21,473 nt of DNA, from contig CAUQKV010000024.1 of assembly GCA_963518845.1 (NCBI GenBank), positions 1 to 21,473 on the forward strand, given 5' to 3'. The DNA is from JABCPE02 sp963518845 (GTDB taxonomy: Bacteria; Bacteroidota; Bacteroidia; Flavobacteriales; Weeksellaceae). Made by a program: the position numbers and the translations under genes. The notes under the pieces are model-generated. The model had not been told where the DNA came from and searched no databases. It was given only the letters and a program-made list of their open reading frames with translations. Positions 8,280-14,959 of this stretch are shown piece after piece; the first letter of the stretch is position 1; each line of letters starts with the position of its first letter.

Positions 8280-8306
8280 CTCAATTAATTTTAAATTCAA
8301 TATAAA

Positions 8307-9200
8307 ATGAAAAAAATTTTATTTTCAGCTCTCGTGGGAGCGATGATTATTTCGTGCAGCAGGGATAATGACAACTCAAACCCTGCAACACCTCGGACAC
8401 CTGCAATCAGCCAAACAGTAATTCTTCCAACCAAACTTACCTATTCTCAAACTGGTAAAGCAGATGAAGTTATTACTTTTAGTTATAATGGAAATAAGTT
8501 AGTAAAACTTACCCAGAATAACAAAGATGTAATTTACACTTATACAGGAGATTTAATTACTTCTATAAATAATGCTAATGAAGGTTATTATGTGTTTAAC
8601 TATGACTCTAATGGAAACCTTATCTCTGAAAAAGAAGAATCTTATAATGGTACCGTTAAAGTTTTAGAAGAAAATACAACATACACCATCAATGGTTCTA
8701 CTGTAACAGCACAAAAGATATCTAAAAATTATTATGATATAACTGGAACTCTATCTTCTATATCCACTTCTACCATCACTTACACATTAGATGCAAAGAA
8801 AAGACCAATAAAAAGTGTGGAAGTTTCTGAAGAAAAAAACACGGCAGGAGATATCACTCAGAAAGACAATAATACCTTTACTTACCAATACGCAAATCAT
8901 CATAGTTTAATAGAAAACATAAAAGGAATGGATAAACTTAATTATTCATCTTTTGCAATTGGAAGTGAAGATGTTAGTGGCATACACCTTCCTATTTCTT
9001 ATATAAAGAAAGAAATAAACATTACTTTGTATCATTCTGGCAGTCCTCATTTTAATGATAGCCATACAGGAGAATCTAGGGTAGAATATACTTTAAACAC
9101 TAACAACTATCCTACAAAAATACAACGCAAAACTAAAGACCTTGCTACAGGACAATATGAAAATACCAATTATTATCAGACAATAGAATACAACAGATAA
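8307..9200 (+). CDS. Array lipoprotein 2, function unknown
   Basis: A 297-residue paralog of array gene 1, with the same lipobox (cysteine at C17), SRDNDN stretch, Pro/Thr linker and beta-strand repeats. The first two thirds are nearly identical to gene 3, including about 178 bases with no difference I can see (8656-8833 against 9642-9819). The last third (NIKGMDKL, AIGSED, TGESRVEYTLNTNNYP) instead follows gene 1. The gene is intact, with its own promoter and terminator, so it should be independently expressed. Predicted outer-membrane, possibly surface-exposed, lipoprotein with no recognised catalytic motif. Confidence 0.85.
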   Translation: MKKILFSALVGAMIISCSRDNDNSNPATPRTPAISQTVILPTKLTYSQTGKADEVITFSYNGNKLVKLTQNNKDVIYTYTGDLITSINNANEGYYVFNYDSNGNLISEKEESYNGTVKVLEENTTYTINGSTVTAQKISKNYYDITGTLSSISTSTITYTLDAKKRPIKSVEVSEEKNTAGDITQKDNNTFTYQYANHHSLIENIKGMDKLNYSSFAIGSEDVSGIHLPISYIKKEINITLYHSGSPHFNDSHTGESRVEYTLNTNNYPTKIQRKTKDLATGQYENTNYYQTIEYNR

Positions 9201-9204
9201 TAAA

Positions 9205-9229
9205 AAAACTCCCTAAAAAAGGGAGTTTT
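9205..9229 (+). terminator. Intrinsic terminator of array gene 2
   Basis: Same 10-bp stem and five-A loop as after gene 1 (9205-9214 with 9220-9229), followed by CTCTTTTT. Part of an 88-base module identical to that between genes 1 and 2. Confidence 0.85.
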
Positions 9230-9257
9230 CTCTTTTTAGTGTAAAAGATATTATTCT

Positions 9258-9265
9258 TATATTTG
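9258..9265 (+). promoter_or_regulatory. -7 promoter element of array gene 3
   Basis: TATATTTG at the same place as in the gene 2 promoter, 27 bases before the ATG. The terminator T tract lies at the -33 position. Confidence 0.6.
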
Positions 9266-9292
9266 CTCAATTAATTTTAAATTCAATATAAA

Positions 9293-10186
9293 ATGAAAAA
9301 ACTTTTATTTTCAGCTCTCGTGGGAGCAATGATTATTTCGTGCAGCAGGGATAATGACAACACTAATCCTACAACACCTCAGACACCTACAATCAGCCAA
9401 ACAGTAATTCTTCCAACCAAACTTACCTATTCTCAAACTGGTAAAGCAGATGAAGTGATTACTTTTAGTTATAATGGAAATAAGCTCATGAAAGTTACTC
9501 ATGACAACAAAGATGTAATTTACACTTATACAGGAGATTTAATTACTTCTATAAATAATCCTGATGGAAGTTCTCATGTATTTAATTATGATTCTAATGG
9601 AAACCTTATCTCTGAAAAAGAAGAATCTTATAGTGGTACTATTAAAGTTTTAGAAGAAAATACAACATACACCATCAATGGTTCTACTGTAACAGCACAA
9701 AAGATATCTAAAAATTATTATGATATAACTGGAACTCTATCTTCTATATCCACTTCTACCATCACTTACACATTAGATGCAAAGAAAAGACCAATAAAAA
9801 GTGTGGAAGTTTCTGAAGAGAGAGACTCAACAGGAAATCTTATTGAAAAGACGAATAATAATACTACTACTTACCAATATGCAAATCATCATAGTTTAAT
9901 AGAAAACATAGTTGGTTTTGATAAATTAACCTATTCTTATTTTCTTTCTAATAATGAGGATTTTCCTCATAATATCGTTTCTTATATGAAAGAGGATATC
10001 AATAGAACCTATTATCATTTTGGTGGCAGCCCTCATAATGAAAGTTATATTAACGAGGTTAAAGTAGAATATTCTGTAAATGCTAACAATTATCCTATTA
10101 AAATACAACATAAAGCTAAAAACCACATCAATGGACAATTTGAAAATAGAGATAATAGTTATTTCACAATAGAATACAATAAATAA
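9293..10186 (+). CDS. Array lipoprotein 3, function unknown, apparent gene 2/gene 4 chimera
   Basis: A 297-residue paralog with cysteine at C17, the SRDNDN stretch and the same beta-repeat body. Up to about base 9910 it follows gene 2 almost exactly. From there it switches to NIVGFDKL, then Y-S-x-F, a Phe/Pro/Ile-rich segment, SYMKE and NNYPIKI, matching gene 4 in type. The downstream intergenic module is also of the gene 4 type. This is what recombination between a gene-2-like and a gene-4-like copy would give. The reading frame is intact and the C-terminal TIEYNK is kept, so it should encode a functional lipoprotein with a swapped C-terminal third. Confidence 0.85.
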   Translation: MKKLLFSALVGAMIISCSRDNDNTNPTTPQTPTISQTVILPTKLTYSQTGKADEVITFSYNGNKLMKVTHDNKDVIYTYTGDLITSINNPDGSSHVFNYDSNGNLISEKEESYSGTIKVLEENTTYTINGSTVTAQKISKNYYDITGTLSSISTSTITYTLDAKKRPIKSVEVSEERDSTGNLIEKTNNNTTTYQYANHHSLIENIVGFDKLTYSYFLSNNEDFPHNIVSYMKEDINRTYYHFGGSPHNESYINEVKVEYSVNANNYPIKIQHKAKNHINGQFENRDNSYFTIEYNK

Positions 10187-10190
10187 CATA

Positions 10191-10218
10191 AAAACTCCCT
10201 TTTTTAGGGAGTTTTTTT
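10191..10218 (+). terminator. Intrinsic terminator of array gene 3, with inverted core
   Basis: Stem AAAACTCCCT (10191-10200) with 10206-10215, but the loop is TTTTT instead of AAAAA. The 19-base core ACTCCCTTTTTTAGGGAGT is the exact reverse complement of the core after the other four genes. It is followed by a T-rich tail to 10218. Confidence 0.85.
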
Positions 10219-10242
10219 CTTTTAGCATAAAAAGATTATCCT

Positions 10243-10250
10243 TATCTTTG
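10243..10250 (+). promoter_or_regulatory. -7 promoter element of array gene 4
   Basis: TATCTTTG (TAnnTTTG), 27 bases before the ATG. TTTT from the upstream terminator tail stands 19 bases upstream, in place of a TTTG -33 box. Confidence 0.6.
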
Positions 10251-10277
10251 TCCAACTAATTTTAAATGTAATATAAA

Positions 10278-11153
10278 ATGAAAAAACTTTTATTTTCAGC
10301 TCTCGTGGGAGCGATGATTATTTCGTGCAGCAGGGATAATGACAACACAAATCCTACAACGCCTCAGACACCTGCAACCAATGAAACAGGAATTCTTCCT
10401 GTTAAATTTACATCTTCTAATGGGAAGATTGCAACCATGACTTATAATGGAAATAAGTTGGCAAAAATAATTGATGATGGGACTATTTGGAATGTTACTT
10501 ATAATGGAAACCTAATAAAATCTATTAAAAGTGATGGAAACCTTTATGAGTTTAATTATGATTCTAATGGTAATCTTATCTCTGAAAAACTTATAATTTA
10601 TTATGATGATAATACTACTAAAAATGAAGAAATTGAATTCACATATAATTTGAATGGTTCTAATATAACTGGACAAAAAATAAATAAATTATATCTTACA
10701 AACGGAACGCTAAATGAGACAAAAACTAGCACTATTAATTATACTTTGGATGCACAAAAAAGACCTTTAACCACTAAAACAGAGTATAAAAGATATTCTC
10801 CTGCAAATGTTCTCACTTTTGAAACAAAAATGCTCAGTACCTATCAATATGCTAACTATAATAATATAGTGAAAAATATTGTAGGTTTTGATAAATTAGT
10901 TTATTCTGATTTTATATTAGATGATGAGCTTCCTTTTGATATTATTTCTTACCTAAAGGAGGAAGTAACCCATACGAACTATTCAGGTGGCGTTCCCACT
11001 CCTGCTTCTGGAGGATTTGTAAATGAATTAAAATACGAACACACTGTAAACTCCAATAACTATCCTATCAAAAAGGAAAATCTTGAGAAAAATTCTACTA
11101 CAGGACAATTTCAAAAAAGCGGTTATTATCGTACAATAGAATACAACAAATAA
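10278..11153 (+). CDS. Array lipoprotein 4, function unknown, most divergent paralog
   Basis: A 291-residue paralog. The signal peptide, C17, SRDNDN stretch and PTTPQTPATN linker are nearly identical to the others at DNA level, but the body differs most. It has ATMTYNGNKLAK, YNGNLIKSI, FNYDSNGNLISEK, then an Asp/Asn-rich YYDDNTTKN stretch instead of the usual segment. The C-terminal third is the NIVGFDKL class shared with gene 3 and carries a Gly/Pro-rich GGVPTPASGGF insert. Conserved signal with a varied body fits a family under diversifying pressure, or simply an older copy. No enzymatic motif is recognised. Confidence 0.83.
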   Translation: MKKLLFSALVGAMIISCSRDNDNTNPTTPQTPATNETGILPVKFTSSNGKIATMTYNGNKLAKIIDDGTIWNVTYNGNLIKSIKSDGNLYEFNYDSNGNLISEKLIIYYDDNTTKNEEIEFTYNLNGSNITGQKINKLYLTNGTLNETKTSTINYTLDAQKRPLTTKTEYKRYSPANVLTFETKMLSTYQYANYNNIVKNIVGFDKLVYSDFILDDELPFDIISYLKEEVTHTNYSGGVPTPASGGFVNELKYEHTVNSNNYPIKKENLEKNSTTGQFQKSGYYRTIEYNK

Positions 11154-11157
11154 CACA

Positions 11158-11187
11158 AAAACTCCCTAAAAAAGGGAGTTTTTTTCT
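11158..11187 (+). terminator. Intrinsic terminator of array gene 4
   Basis: A 10-bp stem (11158-11167 with 11173-11182) and five-A loop, followed by a T-rich tail. Surrounding module is of the second type, shared with the gene 3-4 interval. Confidence 0.85.
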
Positions 11188-11209
11188 TTTAGCATAAAAA
11201 GATTATCCT

Positions 11210-11217
11210 TATCTTTG
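11210..11217 (+). promoter_or_regulatory. -7 promoter element of array gene 5
   Basis: TATCTTTG, identical in sequence and position to the gene 4 element, 27 bases before the ATG. Confidence 0.6.
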
Positions 11218-11244
11218 TCCAACTAATTTTAAATTCAATATAAA

Positions 11245-12162
11245 ATGAAAAAACTTTTATTTTCAGCTCTCGTGGGAGCATTGATTATTTCGTGCAGTAG
11301 GGATAATGACAGCACAAACCCTACAACACCTCAAACACCTGCAACCAATGAAATAGGAATTCTTCCTGTGAGGATTACATCTTCTTCTAATAATAGTATA
11401 GATATTGAAGCAACATATACCTACAATGGAAATAAATTAGTAAAAGAAGCTTTTAATGATGGTAGTGAGAGATTTTATACTTACACGGGAGATTTAATTA
11501 CTTCTATCAATGAAAATGAAAATGATGGAAGATTATACCATACATTCATTTATGATTCCAATGACAATCTTATATCTGAAAAAGAAGAACAATACGAGGG
11601 TACTGTTAAAATTAAAGAAAATTATACAGCATACACCATCAATGGTTCTACTGTAACAGCACAAAAAATATCTAAAAGATATAATAACTCAGATGGAACA
11701 CTATCTTCCACAATTACTTCTACTATAACTTACACATTAAATACAAAGAAGAGGCCTATAAAATATACTATTGTTTCACAAAAAGTAGGGACAATGGAAA
11801 ATGTTAGTCTTAATGGAACCTATACCTACTTTTATAACAACCATAAGAGTATAATGGAAAATGTAAAGGGAATAGATAAATTAGCTTATTCATCTTCTGC
11901 AATAGGACTAGAATACTATACTGGAAGTAGTCGGGAATATTCTGGTAATTATCTTTTATCGCCTCTTTCTTATATAAAGAGAGAAGAAAGTGTAAATAGT
12001 ACTATATTCCCTTATAATCATAATTCTATATCCGAGGATAAGATAGTATATACTTTAAATACAAACAATTATCCTATTAGAGCAGAATATAAAATTAAAA
12101 ATCCTATCACAGGACAATATGAAGATACCAATCATTATTACACAATAGAATACAATAAATAA
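11245..12162 (+). CDS. Array lipoprotein 5, function unknown, longest paralog
   Basis: A 305-residue paralog with lipobox and C17 (SRDNDS follows). The segment after the linker (ATNEIGILPV) is like gene 4. The body from YTYTGDLITSI through NGSTVTAQKISK to the NVKGIDKLAYSSSAIG segment is of the gene 1/2 class, so this copy is also mosaic. It has extra residues near 220-235 (a Tyr/Ser/Gly-rich YYTGSSREYSGNY stretch). The C-terminus TIEYNK is kept. Its terminator is the last of the array and faces the convergent RNase R gene. Confidence 0.83.
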   Translation: MKKLLFSALVGALIISCSRDNDSTNPTTPQTPATNEIGILPVRITSSSNNSIDIEATYTYNGNKLVKEAFNDGSERFYTYTGDLITSINENENDGRLYHTFIYDSNDNLISEKEEQYEGTVKIKENYTAYTINGSTVTAQKISKRYNNSDGTLSSTITSTITYTLNTKKRPIKYTIVSQKVGTMENVSLNGTYTYFYNNHKSIMENVKGIDKLAYSSSAIGLEYYTGSSREYSGNYLLSPLSYIKREESVNSTIFPYNHNSISEDKIVYTLNTNNYPIRAEYKIKNPITGQYEDTNHYYTIEYNK

Positions 12163-12166
12163 CAAG

Positions 12167-12194
12167 AAACTCCCTAAAAAAGGGAGTTTTTTTA
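12167..12194. terminator. Terminator between array gene 5 and the convergent RNase R gene
   Basis: A 9-bp stem AAACTCCCT (12167-12175) with 12181-12189 and a five-A loop, with a run of T on the plus strand. The minus-strand T tract is short, so termination of the RNase R transcript here is less certain. Confidence 0.75.
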
Positions 12195-12200
12195 TTGCTG

Positions 12201-14348
12201 TTATTCTACTATTTTAAAATCCAATTGTTTCTGGATGAGGTTGGCTTTTACTACTTGTATTTTTATCTCATCGCCAAGGCGGTAGGTCTTGCCTGACTTG
12301 GCACCTACAATAGAATGCGCCTTCGAATCATGGAAGTAGGAATCATCCATCAGGTCTCTCAGTTTTATCATGCCTTCAGCTCCGTTTTCAGGGATTTCTA
12401 CCCAGAAGCCATAGTCTACCACACCCGAGATTACCCCCGTGAAATCCTGCCCTACTTTGTCTTCCATGAACTTCACCTGCATGTATTTTATAGAATCCCG
12501 CTCTGCATTGGCAGCCAGTCTTTCCCTATCGCTGCAGTGTTTGCAGTATTCTTCGTATTCCTCTCTGTTTGGCGATTTTCCACCATCTAGATAATGCTGG
12601 AGCAGTCTATGCGCCATAAGGTCTGGATAACGGCGAATAGGCGAAGTAAAATGCGAATAATATGGGAATGCCAGTCCGTAGTGTCCTATATTCTCGGTAG
12701 AATAGACTGCCTTGCTCATACTCCTCATCGCTAGGGTTTCTACCATGTTTTCTTCGCCTTTTCCTGCCACATCTTTTAGGAGCTTGTTCATACTTTCGGC
12801 TATTTTTTGAGAATTGGAAATATTCATTTTGTAGCCGAGTGTCTGCACGAAATCCCTCAGTGCTTCCAGTTTGGCTGGGTCTGGGTCATCGTGGATACGA
12901 TAAATAAAGGTATTATGGGTCGGTTCGCCCTTTCTGGAAAGAGATACATACTCGGAAACTTTTCTGTTTGCCAGCAGCATAAACTCCTCTATCAGGTGGT
13001 TAGAATCTTTACTGATTTTAAAATAAACCCCGATAGGATTATTATTTTCATCAAGGTTAAATCTCACCTCACTACGGTCAAAGGCGATAGCTCCTTTCTT
13101 TAATCTCTCTTTTCTGAGAATCTTCGCCAAGTGGTCTAATGCCAGTATTTCCTCAGCCAAATCTCCTTTTCCTATTTCTATACGCTCTTGGGCTTCTTCG
13201 TAGGAGAACCTTCTGTCGGAATGGATGACTGTACGCCCAAACCACTGCTTCACTATCTCTGCCCTGTCATTCATCTCAAACACCGCTGAGAAAGCGTATC
13301 TATCCACCTCTGGTTTCAGCGAGCAGAGGTCGTTACTGAGAATCTCTGGGAGCATGGGAACTACTCTGTCCACGAGATAAACGGAAGTCGCACGGCTGTA
13401 TGCCTCCTCATCCAAAAGCGTTCCTGGCTGCACATAGTGGGATACATCGGCAATGTGTACGCCTATTTCCCAGTTTCCGTTATCTAATTTTTTCAGCGAT
13501 AGTGCATCATCAAAATCCTTGGCATCTTTCGGGTCTATGGTAAAAGTAAGTGTCCCCCGCATGTCTCTTCTTTTTTTCAGCTCTTCGGGAGTGATTTCTC
13601 GGCTGATTTTATTCGCGAAATCCTCTACTTCCTCAGGGAAATGGTAGGGAAGTTCATATTCGGCAAGGATAGAATGTATTTCCGTTTCGTGTTCGCCTGG
13701 TTTTCCTAATACTTTGATGATTTCCCCTTCTGGGTTTTTGGAATTGATATCCCATTGAAGCATTTTCACGACTACTTTATCGCCGTCTTTAGCTCCATGG
13801 ATTTTGGATTTAGGAATAAAAATATCGGTATTGATGACCTTTTTATCACAAATCACAAACCCAAAATCCTTATATTTCACATACTCAAATGTTCCCACGA
13901 AAGAGTCTTTGGCTCTCTCCAAGACCTCCAATACAGAGCCTTCCAGCTTTCGCCCCTTGAAATTATAAGTGATAATCAAGACCTTATCGCCCTGCAAAGC
14001 ATCTTTTACATTTTTCTGATGGATGAAGATATCTTCATCCAGTCCCTCCACGCTTACATAGGCATTTCCATTAAGCGCAAAATCTATTGTCCCTGTCAGC
14101 GTTTCTTTTATCTGCAGGTTCACCATATATTTGCCTTTTTCTACTTCTTTTATTTTATCTTGGGCTCTCAGTTTGTGCAGGGTCTGGATGACCAGCTCTC
14201 TCTGGCGCGGGTTTTTGTAGTCTATGCCGTCTGCTATCTGTTTGTAATTGTATATTTTAGAATTTTTCTTATTCATAAATCGGAGAATGAGTCTTCCGAT
14301 ACTCTCCAATTTGTATTGTTGTTTTTGTGATTTATTTTTCTTCTTCAT
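12201..14348 (-). CDS. rnr: Ribonuclease R
   Basis: A 715-residue 3'-5' exoribonuclease that degrades structured RNA in mRNA turnover and rRNA quality control. Domains in order: a basic N-terminal winged-helix-like segment (about 10-75), two cold-shock/OB regions (about 80-215), the RNB catalytic domain (about 260-600) with D272, D278, D280 and D281 in IDPKDAKDFDDA, and a C-terminal S1 domain (about 632-713). It lacks the long Lys-rich C-terminal tail of the E. coli enzyme, so it is about 100 residues shorter, as is common in Bacteroidota. The MKKKNKSQKQQ start is placed 25 bases downstream of a predicted transcription start. It converges with the lipoprotein array. Confidence 0.95.
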   Translation of the reverse strand: MKKKNKSQKQQYKLESIGRLILRFMNKKNSKIYNYKQIADGIDYKNPRQRELVIQTLHKLRAQDKIKEVEKGKYMVNLQIKETLTGTIDFALNGNAYVSVEGLDEDIFIHQKNVKDALQGDKVLIITYNFKGRKLEGSVLEVLERAKDSFVGTFEYVKYKDFGFVICDKKVINTDIFIPKSKIHGAKDGDKVVVKMLQWDINSKNPEGEIIKVLGKPGEHETEIHSILAEYELPYHFPEEVEDFANKISREITPEELKKRRDMRGTLTFTIDPKDAKDFDDALSLKKLDNGNWEIGVHIADVSHYVQPGTLLDEEAYSRATSVYLVDRVVPMLPEILSNDLCSLKPEVDRYAFSAVFEMNDRAEIVKQWFGRTVIHSDRRFSYEEAQERIEIGKGDLAEEILALDHLAKILRKERLKKGAIAFDRSEVRFNLDENNNPIGVYFKISKDSNHLIEEFMLLANRKVSEYVSLSRKGEPTHNTFIYRIHDDPDPAKLEALRDFVQTLGYKMNISNSQKIAESMNKLLKDVAGKGEENMVETLAMRSMSKAVYSTENIGHYGLAFPYYSHFTSPIRRYPDLMAHRLLQHYLDGGKSPNREEYEEYCKHCSDRERLAANAERDSIKYMQVKFMEDKVGQDFTGVISGVVDYGFWVEIPENGAEGMIKLRDLMDDSYFHDSKAHSIVGAKSGKTYRLGDEIKIQVVKANLIQKQLDFKIVE

Positions 14349-14376
14349 AGATGTTTTTCTTAAAAATTTTATTCTT

Positions 14377-14410
14377 CAAATATAACATTATTTATGCTTT
14401 TTTAACCAAA
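14377..14410 (-). promoter_or_regulatory. Putative promoter of the RNase R gene
   Basis: Minus-strand TATATTTG at 14384-14377, with TTTG about 22 bases upstream formed by the T tail of the rpiB terminator. Predicted leader about 25 nt. Confidence 0.55.
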
Positions 14411-14445
14411 AATCCCCCTTCATCTTTTTTATAAGAAGGGGGATT
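14408..14445 (-). terminator. Intrinsic terminator of rpiB
   Basis: An 11-bp perfect stem (14411-14421 with 14435-14445, five consecutive G-C pairs) and a 13-base loop. On the minus strand it is followed by TTTTT. It lies about 30 bases after the rpiB stop. Confidence 0.75.
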
Positions 14446-14475
14446 GAATTACAAAAAACAAAAATCGTTATTTTC

Positions 14476-14904
14476 CTATGGTTTTATTTTATCCACTCTC
14501 AGCTGGTGTCTGCCTCCTTCAAATTCTGTGGTAAGGAATGCTTTTGCAATTTCCAAAGCCTCTTCATTGCTCACGAATCTTGCTGGAATTGCTACCATAT
14601 TAGCATCATTGTGCTGTCTTGTCAAAGCTGCAACTTCTGGGTTCCAAGCCAGTCCAGCTCGGATACCTTCATGTTTATTGGCTGCTAGCTGCATACCATT
14701 TCCTGTTCCACATACTAAAATTCCCAAAACGCAGTCTCCCTTTTCGATAGATGTAGCGGCTGGATGAGCAAAATCTGGATAATCTACACTTTCCTTAAAA
14801 AATGTCCCAAAATCCACCATGTTATAATCTGCTTTTAGTTTTCTTTTTAGAAAATCTTTCATTTCGTGACCTGCGTGGTCAGATGCTATTGCTATGTTTA
14901 TCAT
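14476..14904 (-). CDS. rpiB: Ribose-5-phosphate isomerase B
   Basis: A 142-residue LacAB/RpiB enzyme that interconverts ribose 5-phosphate and ribulose 5-phosphate in the pentose phosphate pathway. Visible active-site features: D9-H10 in SDHAG, the catalytic-base cysteine C65 in CGTGNGM with the phosphate-binding glycines, and R96 and H98 in RQHNDANM. Length is typical. It has its own predicted promoter directly after the dsbD stop and its own terminator, so it is probably monocistronic. The same fold is used by galactose-6-phosphate isomerase and allose-6-phosphate isomerase, but the absence of sugar-utilisation neighbours favours RpiB. Confidence 0.93.
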   Translation of the reverse strand: MINIAIASDHAGHEMKDFLKRKLKADYNMVDFGTFFKESVDYPDFAHPAATSIEKGDCVLGILVCGTGNGMQLAANKHEGIRAGLAWNPEVAALTRQHNDANMVAIPARFVSNEEALEIAKAFLTTEFEGGRHQLRVDKIKP

Positions 14905-14926
14905 ATCTATTCTATTTTTCTTTTTG

Positions 14927-14959
14927 CAAAAATATTATTTTAGCAAGGTTTGAGACAAA
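14927..14959 (-). promoter_or_regulatory. Putative promoter of rpiB
   Basis: Minus-strand TTTG at 14959-14956, 21 bases, then TATTTTTG at 14934-14927. The spacing fits the Bacteroidota consensus. Predicted leader about 19 nt. The -33 box begins directly after the dsbD stop codon. Confidence 0.6.

Larger units (their letters stand above)
7289..12189 (+). repeat. Tandem array of five gene-plus-intergenic repeat units
   Basis: Five direct repeats, each made of promoter, about 24-nt leader, lipoprotein gene of 291-305 codons and hairpin terminator. Start-to-start spacings are 983, 986, 985 and 967 bases. The most conserved parts are the intergenic module and the first roughly 100 bases of each gene. 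Intergenic regions 1-2 and 2-3 are identical over 88 bases (8219-8306 and 9205-9292). Regions 3-4 and 4-5 form a second type, differing only at a few bases and by an inverted terminator core. No transposase or site-specific recombinase is present, so unequal homologous recombination is the simplest origin. Confidence 0.9.

Noticed and set aside
9926..10255. A 109-codon open frame antisense to the end of array gene 3
   Set aside because: Covers the gene end, terminator and intergenic module on the wrong strand, with a biased hydrophobic composition and no start signals.
7324..12162. Reading the array as an RHS/YD polymorphic toxin or immunity array
   Set aside because: The YD-like segments are few and weak, there is no RHS core, no toxin domain and no secretion marker other than the lipoprotein signal.
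7289..12189. CRISPR, integron or phage cassette explanation for the repeated structure
   Set aside because: The repeats are about 970-990 bases, contain full genes, lack short direct repeat-spacer structure, attachment-site features, integrase or cas genes.
13755..14330. A 191-codon open frame opposite the RNase R gene
   Set aside because: It lies fully antisense to a well-supported RNase R, has no recognisable family and no promoter element at a sensible distance.
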